From Verrucomicrobiales bacterium (GTDB taxonomy: Bacteria > Verrucomicrobiota > Verrucomicrobiia > Limisphaerales > UBA11320), in contig DMJJ01000101.1 in assembly GCA_003452185.1 (NCBI GenBank), forward strand, positions 1 through 17,658: DNA of 17,658 bases. Reading direction: 5' to 3'. Both the position numbers and the translations under genes were made by a program. Under the pieces are notes generated by a model. It was not told the DNA's origin and ran no database searches. It worked only from the letters and a program-made list of their open reading frames with translations. How positions within the stretch are numbered: position 1 is the first letter of the stretch; each line of letters begins with the position of its first letter. Of the stretch, positions 1 to 6,543 are shown in pieces.

Positions 1-134
1 GCCGGATCAAGGATGTCGACGTGGCTGCGGAGAGCACCGCCTACGCCCGCTACAACATCCTGGTGCAGTCCGGCACCGCGATGCTTGCGCAGGCCAACGC
101 GCTCCCGCAGTCGGCCCTTCGGCTGCTCCAGTAA
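1..134 (+). CDS. fliC: Flagellin, C-terminal end (partial)
   Basis: Only the last 43 codons are visible, read from position 3 to a TAA at 132-134; the 5' part lies outside the window. The residues match the conserved flagellin D0 C-terminal helix: the stretch with DVAAESTAYAR, then ILVQSGTAMLAQAN, and a Leu/Gln-rich end (ALRLLQ). In flagellins this helix packs with the N-terminal helix to form the inner tube of the filament and is the secretion- and FliS-binding end. A strong terminator follows within 35 bases and fliD comes next, which is the usual flagellin-cap arrangement. Whether other flagellin copies exist cannot be seen here. The family call is confident; the gene symbol is by family only. 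Confidence 0.9.
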   Translation, partial: RIKDVDVAAESTAYARYNILVQSGTAMLAQANALPQSALRLLQ

Positions 135-167
135 GCGAGCCCTCAGGTTCACTGAAATCTGACTCAC

Positions 168-203
168 CCCGGGTGGCGGTCTCCGCCACCCGGGTTTCTT
201 TTT
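168..203 (+). terminator. Rho-independent terminator after flagellin gene
   Basis: A perfect 12-base-pair inverted repeat (CCCGGGTGGCGG at 168-179 and CCGCCACCCGGG at 183-194) with a 3-base TCT loop is followed directly by TTTCTTTTT (195-203). This is a textbook intrinsic terminator, 33 bases after the flagellin stop. It separates the highly expressed flagellin transcript from fliD, so fliD needs its own promoter. Confidence 0.92.
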
Positions 204-225
204 GCCCAGGGGATCCACAGGGGGC

Positions 226-252
226 TCAAGCCCCGGCAGGAACTGCCGATGG
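226..252 (+). promoter_or_regulatory. Candidate sigma-28 (FliA) promoter of fliD
   Basis: TCAAGCCC (226-233), an 11-base spacer, then GCCGATGG (245-252). The enterobacterial sigma-28 consensus is TAAAGTTT-N11-GCCGATAA. The -10 element matches at 6 of 8 positions including the whole GCCGAT core, the -35 element matches TxAAG, and the spacing is exact. The predicted start of transcription is near 259, giving a leader of about 18 bases before the fliD ATG. It lies just after the flagellin terminator, where a promoter is needed. This is a sequence match only. Confidence 0.55.
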
Positions 253-276
253 ATGGAATGAAGGACCGGAAACCAT

Positions 277-1998
277 ATGGATCTTGGAGTTTCAGGAATC
301 GCCTCGGGGTTCGATTGGCGCTCGACGGTGGACCAGCTCACGCAGGTGGAGCGGGCCCCCCAGACGCGGATGCGTACCGACCAGCAGGCGATCCAGAGCC
401 GCAGCACGGCCTACGGAAACATCAAGAATCAGCTTTCGACCCTCCTTTCCAAGGTGGAGAAGCTCAAGGATCCGACCTTCTTTGACGCGCGGAACACGTC
501 GAGCTCCGATACCACCGTGGCGACCGCCACCGCCACGGCGGGGGCAGGTGTGGGGAACTACAAGTTCAACATCACCCAGCTGGCCACCAGCAGCACCCTT
601 GTCGGCGTGGGCAACCGGGGCAGGGCCCTTTCCCCGGTCGAGGATGTGAGCTCCCTCGTGCTGAGCGACGCCGGGTTTTCCTCCCCCGTCACCCCCGGGA
701 CATTCACCGTCAACGGCAAACAGGTCACCATTGCCACCACGGACACCCTCCAGGGGGTGTTCGACAAGATCAACACCGCCACCGGTGGAAACGTCACCGG
801 GGCCTACGATCCCGCGACCGACAAGATCTCGCTCTCCACCCTCAACGGAAGCCCCGTCATCCTCGGGGCCGCCAATGACACCAGCAATTTCCTGGCGCTT
901 GCCCGGCTGAGCAACAACGGGACCTCGGATACCGTGACGAGCTCCATCCCGCTCGGGTCGGTGAAGACATGGGCCGCGCTCTCCAAGGCCAACTTCGCCT
1001 CCGCCGTGACGGACGGGGGGGGCGGCGCTGGATCGTTCCTTGTCAACGGTGTGGCCATCTCCTTCAACGCCAGCACCGACACCGTCACCGACGTGCTGGC
1101 CAAGATCAACAACTCCACCGCCGGGGTGAACGCCAGCTTCGATGCCACGAACGACAGCATCATCCTGACGAACAAGGTCACGGGGGATCTCGGCATCTCC
1201 CTGCAGGACACGACAGGGAACTTCCTGGCCGCGACCGGCCTCCTCACCGGAGCCTCGCTCACCCAGGGGAAGAATCTCAAGTACACCCTGAACGACGGGG
1301 TCACGGAGCTCACCAGCCAGTCGAACACCATCGATGGGGTCAGCTCCGGGGTCACGGGCCTGAGCGTCACCGCGCTGAAGCTCGGGACGGCCTCCATCGC
1401 GGTTGGCAGCGACACGACGGCCATCAAGCAGGGGATTCAGGATTTCATCACGGAGTACAACCGGAGCCAGGCGGCCATCGAATCCTACACCGCCAGCAGC
1501 ACGGATTCGAAGGGGAAGGTCAGCGCCGGGGTTCTGGCGAACGACCCTGAGGCGTTCGCGATGGCGACCCAGCTCCGCGCCATGGTCAACGGGCAGGTCG
1601 GGGGCATGAGCGGACTCATCGACTACGCCGCCAAGCTGGGCATCGACTCCAACGGCACCGACAACAGCGTGGCGCTAACCGACACGTCGAAACTGGACGA
1701 CGCCCTGGCCGCAAACTTTTCCGCCGTGCGGGACTTTTTCACCCATTCCACCACGGGCATGGGGACCCGCCTCTACGACTACCTCAACAAGACCGCAGGG
1801 GATGATGGCGACCTGACCCAGAAGCAGACGCGGCTCGGCCAGCAGAGCACCGACATCGACACCCAGATCGCCGACCAGGAGCGCTACGTGCAGTCGGTGC
1901 GCGCCCAGCTGATCGCGAGTTTTACTGCGATGGAAACCGCCCAGTCGACCATCAACCAGCAGATGCAGTTCATCAACCAGAAGTTTGGGGTCGCCTGA
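277..1998 (+). CDS. fliD: Flagellar filament cap protein FliD (HAP2)
   Basis: 573 residues. FliD forms the oligomeric cap at the filament tip and guides assembly of exported flagellin. The N-terminal FliD domain (about residues 3-105) has the typical opening (SGIASGFDWRSTVDQL) and the GNYKFNITQLA stretch. Two flagellin-IN-type motifs follow (about 139-190 and 251-300), each with a G-x-F-x-VNG beta strand, a 'DTL/DTV...KIN' helix and a second strand. The C-terminal FliD domain (about 330-570) carries DYAAKLGID and ends in a coiled-coil helix with ASFTAMETAQSTINQQ, close to the conserved QFTALD signature. The ATG at 277 is chosen because it gives the canonical N-terminus; AAGGA (261-265) lies 11 bases upstream. 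A candidate sigma-28 promoter precedes it. Confidence 0.95.
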   Translation: MDLGVSGIASGFDWRSTVDQLTQVERAPQTRMRTDQQAIQSRSTAYGNIKNQLSTLLSKVEKLKDPTFFDARNTSSSDTTVATATATAGAGVGNYKFNITQLATSSTLVGVGNRGRALSPVEDVSSLVLSDAGFSSPVTPGTFTVNGKQVTIATTDTLQGVFDKINTATGGNVTGAYDPATDKISLSTLNGSPVILGAANDTSNFLALARLSNNGTSDTVTSSIPLGSVKTWAALSKANFASAVTDGGGGAGSFLVNGVAISFNASTDTVTDVLAKINNSTAGVNASFDATNDSIILTNKVTGDLGISLQDTTGNFLAATGLLTGASLTQGKNLKYTLNDGVTELTSQSNTIDGVSSGVTGLSVTALKLGTASIAVGSDTTAIKQGIQDFITEYNRSQAAIESYTASSTDSKGKVSAGVLANDPEAFAMATQLRAMVNGQVGGMSGLIDYAAKLGIDSNGTDNSVALTDTSKLDDALAANFSAVRDFFTHSTTGMGTRLYDYLNKTAGDDGDLTQKQTRLGQQSTDIDTQIADQERYVQSVRAQLIASFTAMETAQSTINQQMQFINQKFGVA

Positions 1999-2014
1999 GC
2001 GACGCCACATCCTC

Positions 2015-2722
2015 ATGCGCGACCGTTTTGAATCGATCCTTGCCGGGCTCCTCCTGCTGCTCCTGATCCCCGGCCTTCCCGGGTGCTCCACCCGTGCCGA
2101 GAGCTCCGTCGACCGGTGGGTGGGCCGGAAGCTCGATCGGCCCGTGGGAGCCGGGTACTCCCCCCGTAATGTGTACCGCGCCGGGGAGGCCCTCCCGGCC
2201 GACCTGCGACGGGTTGCCCTCCTGCCGCTCGTCACCGCGCGCCCCGATGGCGGGATGCCGGAGGGGCAGGTCGCCCTTGAGCCGGTGGTGGAACGGGAGC
2301 TCGAGAAGCGCCTTGCCTTCGAGGTCGTCCGGATTTCACGCGATCAGGTCCGTCTCTGGACCGGCCGCTCCGACTGGCATGCCGAGGAGGCCCTTCCCCC
2401 GGAGCTCCTCAACCGGATCCGCGAATCCTATGGGTGCCAGGGCGTGATCTTTGCCCAGCTTACGGAATTCCATCCCTACGGCCCCGTGCAGATCGGATGG
2501 CGCCTCCGGCTGGTCGACAGCCGCAAGGCCGAGGTGTACTGGGCGGTGGACGAGGTTTTTGATGCCGGCGTTCCGGCGGTGGCCAATGCCGCCCGGCGCT
2601 ATGCCCAGGATTTTCAGCGGGACGCCTCCCCCGTCCCGGACTCGGAGTTTGTGCTGAGCTCACCGAGGCGGTTTGGGGAGTATTCCCTCCATGCCCTGTT
2701 TGCGACCCTGCCGGGGCATTGA
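2015..2722 (+). CDS. Lipoprotein of unknown function in flagellar operon (possible CsgG/TolB-N-like fold)
   Basis: 235 residues from the ATG at 2015, 16 bases after the fliD stop. A TTG at 1985 overlapping fliD is in frame, but it would put ten charged residues ahead of the signal sequence. The N-terminus is a clear type II signal: Arg/Asp-rich start, a run of leucines (11-17), then LPGC with Cys24 as lipidation site, so the mature protein is membrane-anchored, probably in the outer membrane. Residues 62-110 contain a RRVALLPLV strand, an ELEKRL helix and AFEVVRIS, a pattern seen in the CsgG/LpoB/TolB-N type alpha-beta fold; residues 140-180 (GCQGVIFAQLTEF, then WRLRLVDS) would fit later strands. 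That fold call is inference. Its place between fliD and flgM suggests an envelope role in flagellum assembly, perhaps like FlgO/FlgT-type accessory proteins. I do not recognise a specific family. Confidence 0.8.
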   Translation: MRDRFESILAGLLLLLLIPGLPGCSTRAESSVDRWVGRKLDRPVGAGYSPRNVYRAGEALPADLRRVALLPLVTARPDGGMPEGQVALEPVVERELEKRLAFEVVRISRDQVRLWTGRSDWHAEEALPPELLNRIRESYGCQGVIFAQLTEFHPYGPVQIGWRLRLVDSRKAEVYWAVDEVFDAGVPAVANAARRYAQDFQRDASPVPDSEFVLSSPRRFGEYSLHALFATLPGH

Positions 2723-2753
2723 CCCGGACGCGGAGGGGGAGTTGGGAAGGGAC

Positions 2754-2780
2754 TACAGTTTCGGTGCCGTCGTCCGATGC
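2754..2780 (+). promoter_or_regulatory. Candidate sigma-28 (FliA) promoter of flgM
   Basis: TACAGTTT (2754-2761), an 11-base spacer (2762-2772), then TCCGATGC (2773-2780). Against TAAAGTTT-N11-GCCGATAA the -35 element matches at 7 of 8 and the -10 element at 5 of 8 (the CCGAT core), with exact spacing. It is 58 bases upstream of the flgM-like start. In enteric bacteria flgM is transcribed from a sigma-28 promoter as part of feedback control, so the position makes sense. Two such matches before two flagellar genes in one window strengthen both. Confidence 0.62.
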
Positions 2781-2838
2781 TAGAATTAACAACCGCCCCG
2801 GCCAGCCGGGGCCAACGCGGAAGCGAGGTTGACTGGAT

Positions 2839-3111
2839 ATGCAAGTGAACACCAATCGGATCCGTCCTCCCGGAGTGCCGGGGGAAGTGGAAACCCAGGC
2901 GCGAAGGGCCACGGCCCTCCAGAGCCCGGAGGCGGCGCAGTTCACGTCGAGCGCCTCGCTCAACGCCGCCCTCAGCCAGGCCCCCGACACCCGTCCCGAG
3001 GAGGTGGCCCGGGCCCGGCGCCTGGTCGAGACGCGATCCTATCCCCCCCCGGAGCTCATCCGTCGAATCTCCCACCTCTTGGCCGACCAGCTCCCGCCGT
3101 CGGCCGATTGA
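2839..3111 (+). CDS. flgM: FlgM-like anti-sigma-28 factor
   Basis: 90 residues, close to the usual FlgM length of about 90-100. FlgM binds and blocks the flagellar sigma factor sigma-28 (FliA) until it is exported through the finished hook-basal body. The N-terminal half (1-48) is Pro/Gln/Ser/Ala-rich with no obvious fold, as expected for a largely disordered FlgM. The C-terminal half (51-85) matches the sigma-binding pattern: T-R-P-E-E-VARARRLVE, a short linker with Y68-P-P, then LIRRISHLLADQL, comparable to the family pattern 'VR..KV..IK..I..G.Y.VD...IA..L'. The ATG at 2839 has GAGG (2825-2828) upstream. It has its own candidate sigma-28 promoter and stands before fliS. Sequence similarity to FlgM is weak outside the C-terminal helices, so the call rests on pattern, size and position. 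Confidence 0.75.
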   Translation: MQVNTNRIRPPGVPGEVETQARRATALQSPEAAQFTSSASLNAALSQAPDTRPEEVARARRLVETRSYPPPELIRRISHLLADQLPPSAD

Positions 3112-3157
3112 TGGCGTGTCCGTTCGAATGCCTCCCTCACCCCACCCCTGAACCACA

Positions 3158-3607
3158 ATGACGTATGGGAATCCGTGGCAATCCTACAGGCAGGTTGCCA
3201 CTACCACCGCCCCTCCGGGGCACCTTGTTCTGATGCTCTACGATGGGGCCATCCGGTTCCTCAACGGGGCGCTGGCGGGCTTTGATCTCGATGATCCGCT
3301 CGAGTTCCACCAGACGATCAACAACAACCTGCTGCGGGCCCAGGACATCATCAACGAGCTCAACGCCAGTCTCAACATGCAGGCCGGGGGCGAGTTCTCG
3401 GAGCGCCTCCGGGCGCTCTACATCTACTTCGACCGACGCCTTCAGGAGAGCAACGTGCAGAAGGATCCGGCGGGGATCCGCGAGGTGGTCCAGCGGCTGA
3501 CGGTCCTCCGGACCGCCTGGCACGAGATGCTTGGAAAATCGGTCGAGGGGGCCCCCCCGCTGCCGCAAGTCACCCCCGGTCACGTCAGCCTTGAGGCCAC
3601 CGGCTAG
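3158..3607 (+). CDS. fliS: Flagellin export chaperone FliS
   Basis: 149 residues; FliS proteins are usually about 125-145. FliS is a cytoplasmic four-helix-bundle chaperone that binds the flagellin C-terminal helix and prevents early polymerisation. Seen here: the N-terminal signature YRQVATTTAPPGHLVLMLYDGA (positions 10-31), then AIRFLNGAL, a helix with NNLLRAQDIINELNASLN (56-73), the GGEFSERLRALYIYF block (77-91) corresponding to the conserved 'GGeiA.nL..LY.Ym', and a final helix with VVQRLTVLRTAWHEML. The last 20 residues (Pro-rich, 130-149) are an extension. No Shine-Dalgarno sequence is visible before the ATG at 3158. It lies 46 bases after flgM, probably in the same transcript. Confidence 0.94.
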   Translation: MTYGNPWQSYRQVATTTAPPGHLVLMLYDGAIRFLNGALAGFDLDDPLEFHQTINNNLLRAQDIINELNASLNMQAGGEFSERLRALYIYFDRRLQESNVQKDPAGIREVVQRLTVLRTAWHEMLGKSVEGAPPLPQVTPGHVSLEATG

Positions 3608-3624
3608 ACCCGGGCCCACCCCAG

Positions 3625-4014
3625 ATGTCCCCCTCAACACCCCACTCTCCCGAGGCCGCCCTGCTGGCGCTCCTGCGCTCCTGGGAGGGCCTCTCGCGGG
3701 ACGAGGCGGTCGCGATCGCCTCGGAGAACTGGAACGCCCTCAGGGCCGCCCAGGCTGCCAAGGCCGAGGTTCGCGCCAGGATCGAGGGAATCGCCGCCCG
3801 GGGGCATGGGACGGAGTTTACGGCCGACGCCGAGATCCGCGAGCTCGCGGGCCGGCTTCACACTCAGGAGCGCCTGAACCTGGAGACCCTTTCCCGGAAG
3901 CTGGGGGTCACCCGCGCCCGCCTGAACCTTGCCGAGGCTTCCACCCGCAATCTTCAACAGGTGCATAGCGCCTACCGGACGCCGACCGCCTCCGGGTGGC
4001 AGTGGTATTCCTGA
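3625..4014 (+). CDS. Small helical protein, FliT/FlgN-like position, function unknown
   Basis: 129 residues, starting at the ATG 17 bases after fliS and ending 8 bases before the response regulator, so almost certainly co-transcribed. The sequence is almost all helix-forming, with heptad-like stretches in 35-58 (WNALRAAQAAKAEVRARI) and 68-105 (many Glu/Arg/Leu). No Cys, signal peptide or membrane segment is seen. The short C-terminal tail (RNLQQVHSAYRTPTASGW) recalls the Tyr/Ser/Pro-containing tails of FlgN-type export chaperones. A small gene directly after fliS is often fliT or a FliT/FlgN-like chaperone for FliD or the hook-filament junction proteins. That role is inferred from position and helical character only; sequence alone would not identify it. 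Confidence 0.75.
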   Translation: MSPSTPHSPEAALLALLRSWEGLSRDEAVAIASENWNALRAAQAAKAEVRARIEGIAARGHGTEFTADAEIRELAGRLHTQERLNLETLSRKLGVTRARLNLAEASTRNLQQVHSAYRTPTASGWQWYS

Positions 4015-4022
4015 CCTCCCCG

Positions 4023-5312
4023 ATGAACCGACCTCCCAGCACTCCCGGCCCCGGCCCCTCCGCGGGGGCTCCGCTCCTCGTAGTAGATGACGAGGAGATG
4101 GTGCGTCAGGTCCTCGCGGAGACCCTGACCCGCGAGGGCTATCAAGTGGCCACCGCCCCGGATGCCTTCAAGGCACTTGAACTCCTGGGGCAGCGCTCGT
4201 TTGCCGCGATCCTGAGCGACAATCACATGCCCCGGATGCTGGGCCTCGATCTTCTGACGCGGGCCCGGGAGATCCAGCCTCACGCAACCCGCATCCTGAT
4301 CACCGGGGTGGTGGACCTGGAAACGGTTCTCGAATCGATCAACCGGGGTGAGCTCTACCGGTTCATCATCAAGCCGTGGGTCCGGGAGGAGCTCCTGGCC
4401 ACGCTGCGGAACGCGGTCCACCGGTATGAGCTGGTCACGCAGAACGAGGCCTTGCTGGCCGAAACCCGCAAACTCAACGCCGCCCTGGGCAAGGCCAACA
4501 GCGATCTTGAGGACCAGCTTCGGCGCGAGCTCGACCAGAACCGGCAGCTGGAGCGGCTGAACAAGGCGCTCGCGGGAAACCTCCAGCGATCGGTGGAGCT
4601 CTGCGTCAAGACGGTCCAGACGTACTATCCTTCGCTCGGCAGCCGGGCCAGGGCGGTGCACAAAGTCTGTGTGTCGATCGGTGAAACGCTGAAGCTTTCC
4701 CCCACCGAGCGCACAACGCTCGAGGTGGCCTCGCAGCTCCACGACATCGGGCTCATCGGCGTTCCCCGGGAGTTGATCAAAAAGTGGCAACGCGATCCCG
4801 ATTCGCTCGCGGAGTCGGAACGGACCTTGATCCGGCAGCACCCCCAGGTCGGGCAGGAGCTCGTCGGCTTCATCGATGAGCTGGAGCAGGTCGGGAACAT
4901 CATCCGGGCTCATCACGAGCGGTTTGACGGGGAGGGATACCCCGACCATTTGCACGCGACAGAGATCCCGTGGCTGGCCCGCCTCCTGGCAGTTGCCGTG
5001 GCCTACGTCGACCTGGGAGCCCGGGGGGAGGACGCCCTTCTCGCCGTGCGGCGTCTGGCCGGGACCGTTCTCGATCCCGATGCCGTGCGGGTGTTCCTCA
5101 AGGGCTCCTCCGGCGACCTGGTTCCCAAGGGGCAGCGGGAGGTGTTGCTTCACGAGCTCCGCCCGGGAATGGTTCTGGCGCGCGGGGTCTACACGGCCAA
5201 CGGGCTGATGCTCTTTCCCGAGGGACAGGCCTTGAACCCGTTGTACATCGACAAGCTGATGAACCACCACCGGGTCAACCCGATCCGGCATTCCCTTCTG
5301 GTCTACTGCTGA
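4023..5312 (+). CDS. Response regulator with degenerate HD-GYP domain (RpfG-like)
   Basis: 429 residues from the ATG at 4023; a GTG at 3996 is in frame but overlaps the previous gene. Receiver domain (17-130): acidic pair D22/D23, phosphate acceptor D66 in SDNHMP, T94 and K117, all present, so it should be phosphorylated. A coiled-coil linker follows (about 136-190). The HD-GYP domain (about 195-360) keeps H240-D241, H273-P, H297-H298-E299 and G305-Y306-P307. However, the first-helix histidine (normally HSxRV) is replaced by RARAV, and the Asp-rich VADVYDAL motif reads AVAVAYVDL and lacks the following DRPYR-type segment. HD-GYP enzymes hydrolyse cyclic di-GMP; loss of two ligand sites suggests weak or no catalysis, possibly a c-di-GMP-binding role. 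A C-terminal module (about 372-429, ELRPGMVLARGVYTANG) is common in this family. Last gene of the flagellar run, so likely tied to motility. Confidence 0.88.
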   Translation: MNRPPSTPGPGPSAGAPLLVVDDEEMVRQVLAETLTREGYQVATAPDAFKALELLGQRSFAAILSDNHMPRMLGLDLLTRAREIQPHATRILITGVVDLETVLESINRGELYRFIIKPWVREELLATLRNAVHRYELVTQNEALLAETRKLNAALGKANSDLEDQLRRELDQNRQLERLNKALAGNLQRSVELCVKTVQTYYPSLGSRARAVHKVCVSIGETLKLSPTERTTLEVASQLHDIGLIGVPRELIKKWQRDPDSLAESERTLIRQHPQVGQELVGFIDELEQVGNIIRAHHERFDGEGYPDHLHATEIPWLARLLAVAVAYVDLGARGEDALLAVRRLAGTVLDPDAVRVFLKGSSGDLVPKGQREVLLHELRPGMVLARGVYTANGLMLFPEGQALNPLYIDKLMNHHRVNPIRHSLLVYC

Positions 5313-5397
5313 GGCCGGGCTCTGCGCCGTGCCGGGGCAGGCTTGGTGCGACAGCGGTTTCGCCGGTTCCGCCGTCTCCCGTGCCCTGTGCAACGCC

Positions 5398-5423
5398 AGG
5401 GGATCGATCCTCCTCGATCCCCT
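5398..5423. terminator. Inverted repeat between convergent genes, possible bidirectional terminator
   Basis: A perfect 10-base-pair inverted repeat (AGGGGATCGA at 5398-5407, TCGATCCCCT at 5414-5423) with a 6-base loop lies in the 130-base gap between the HD-GYP gene and the convergent carbonic anhydrase gene. There is no T-run on either side, so it is not a classic intrinsic terminator. Position between two 3' ends makes transcription termination or 3'-end protection the simplest reading. Confidence 0.45.
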
Positions 5424-5442
5424 GAATCCGTCCCTCCCTCCA

Positions 5443-6543
5443 TCAGGGGTGCTCGTGTCCCCCGTGGGGCTGCGGCTCCGCGTGGTCCGCCGGCTCCTGT
5501 TCGTGACCCTGTCCATGGTCCGCCGGTTCGGCGATCTTCGCCGGCTTGGCCTGGGTGCGGGCCTTGACCTCGCGGGAGGGAAGAAGCGATGTGGAGAAGG
5601 AGGCGGGGGGAAGGGGCGATGGGGCAGGTCGCGCCGCCGGGGTGCGGACCTCGGCCGGCTCTACCTTCGAGGCGGTCTCCTGATCGGGCTCCTGGGCGTC
5701 GTCAAGATCCACTCCACTGTGGGCCTGGCGGCTCTTGCGCAGCGAGGCCGCCTTCTCGGCCGCCTCCACCTTGGAAATCAGGGCCTCCTGGGTCGGGTGT
5801 TGCCCCAGCCAGCCGACCGTCCCTTTCTCAAGATCATAAACCCCCCCCACGATCTGGAGGGCCCCCTCCTTTACCTTTTCCCGGACGAGACTACTGGAGG
5901 CGAGCACCTCCTCGATCTGCTGCCAGACGTTCGCCTCGATCGCCGTGGCGACGAGCCGGTCGGGTTGCTCCGTGAGGGTTCGGGCCTTGGCCACCGCGGG
6001 CTTGATCCGGTCGACCAGCACATGCAGATGCCCGGGAAGCTCCCCCCCCTTGCAGGCCGCTGTGACGGCGCCGCATCCACTGTGCCCCAGCACCACCAGC
6101 AACGGGGTGTGAAGGTGTTCGACCCCGTACTCAATCGTGGCCACCTGGCTCTCATCCGCCACGTTCCCGGCCACCCGCACCACAAAAAGTTCCCCAACTC
6201 CGCGGTCGAACAGGACCTCCACCGGGCTCCGGGAATCAGAGCAGGCCAGAATCGTGGCGAACGGCTTCTGCCCCTCGGCCACCGCCTGGCTGCGACGATC
6301 CTCACCCTGGTTCGGGTGCCGCGCCTCGCCCGAGGCGTACCGCACATTCCCTTCCTTGAGCAGCGCCAGCGAGGCCTCGCGGATAAGCGCCAAGGTCTGA
6401 TCGACACCCTTCCGGCCGGTCGTCGCCTCGGGGGTCGCTCCCAGCGGCGGCGGCGGAGCGGCGTGGTCGGCGGAAACTCGCGACGCCAGGGTCGTCAGCC
6501 CCAACAGGCTGATCGCCAACAGATTCCTGTAAAGCGGCTTCAT
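5443..6543 (-). CDS. Exported beta-class carbonic anhydrase with His-rich C-terminal tail
   Basis: 366 residues. It catalyses reversible hydration of CO2 to bicarbonate. The zinc site is complete: C101, D103 and R105 in ACSDSRSPVEVLFD, and H154 and C157 in LGHSGCGAV; the LFVVRVAGNV strand between them is typical of beta-CAs. The catalytic domain covers about 47-260. Residues 1-25 form a Sec signal peptide (MKPLYRNLLAISLLGL..., cleavage near VSA-D), so the enzyme is probably periplasmic. The tail (about 262-366) is low complexity, rich in Pro/Ala/Glu, and ends in a His cluster (HGQGHEQ, then HGGHEHP) that could bind metal. I chose the ATG at 6543 because it opens the signal peptide; the longer in-frame ORF upstream has no such feature. 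AAAGGA lies only one base from the ATG, closer than usual. Confidence 0.9.
   Translation of the reverse strand: MKPLYRNLLAISLLGLTTLASRVSADHAAPPPPLGATPEATTGRKGVDQTLALIREASLALLKEGNVRYASGEARHPNQGEDRRSQAVAEGQKPFATILACSDSRSPVEVLFDRGVGELFVVRVAGNVADESQVATIEYGVEHLHTPLLVVLGHSGCGAVTAACKGGELPGHLHVLVDRIKPAVAKARTLTEQPDRLVATAIEANVWQQIEEVLASSSLVREKVKEGALQIVGGVYDLEKGTVGWLGQHPTQEALISKVEAAEKAASLRKSRQAHSGVDLDDAQEPDQETASKVEPAEVRTPAARPAPSPLPPASFSTSLLPSREVKARTQAKPAKIAEPADHGQGHEQEPADHAEPQPHGGHEHP

Noticed and set aside
1985..2014. TTG start for the lipoprotein overlapping fliD
   Set aside because: Would add ten polar or charged residues before a complete lipoprotein signal peptide; the ATG at 2015 is better.
3109..3135. 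Possible sigma-54 promoter (TGGC...TGC) before fliS
   Set aside because: The spacing between the GG and GC elements is about 15 and not 10 bases, so it does not fit.
3972..5516. 514-residue open frame on the - strand
   Set aside because: Opposite the HD-GYP gene, which has clear catalytic-type motifs; treated as a shadow.
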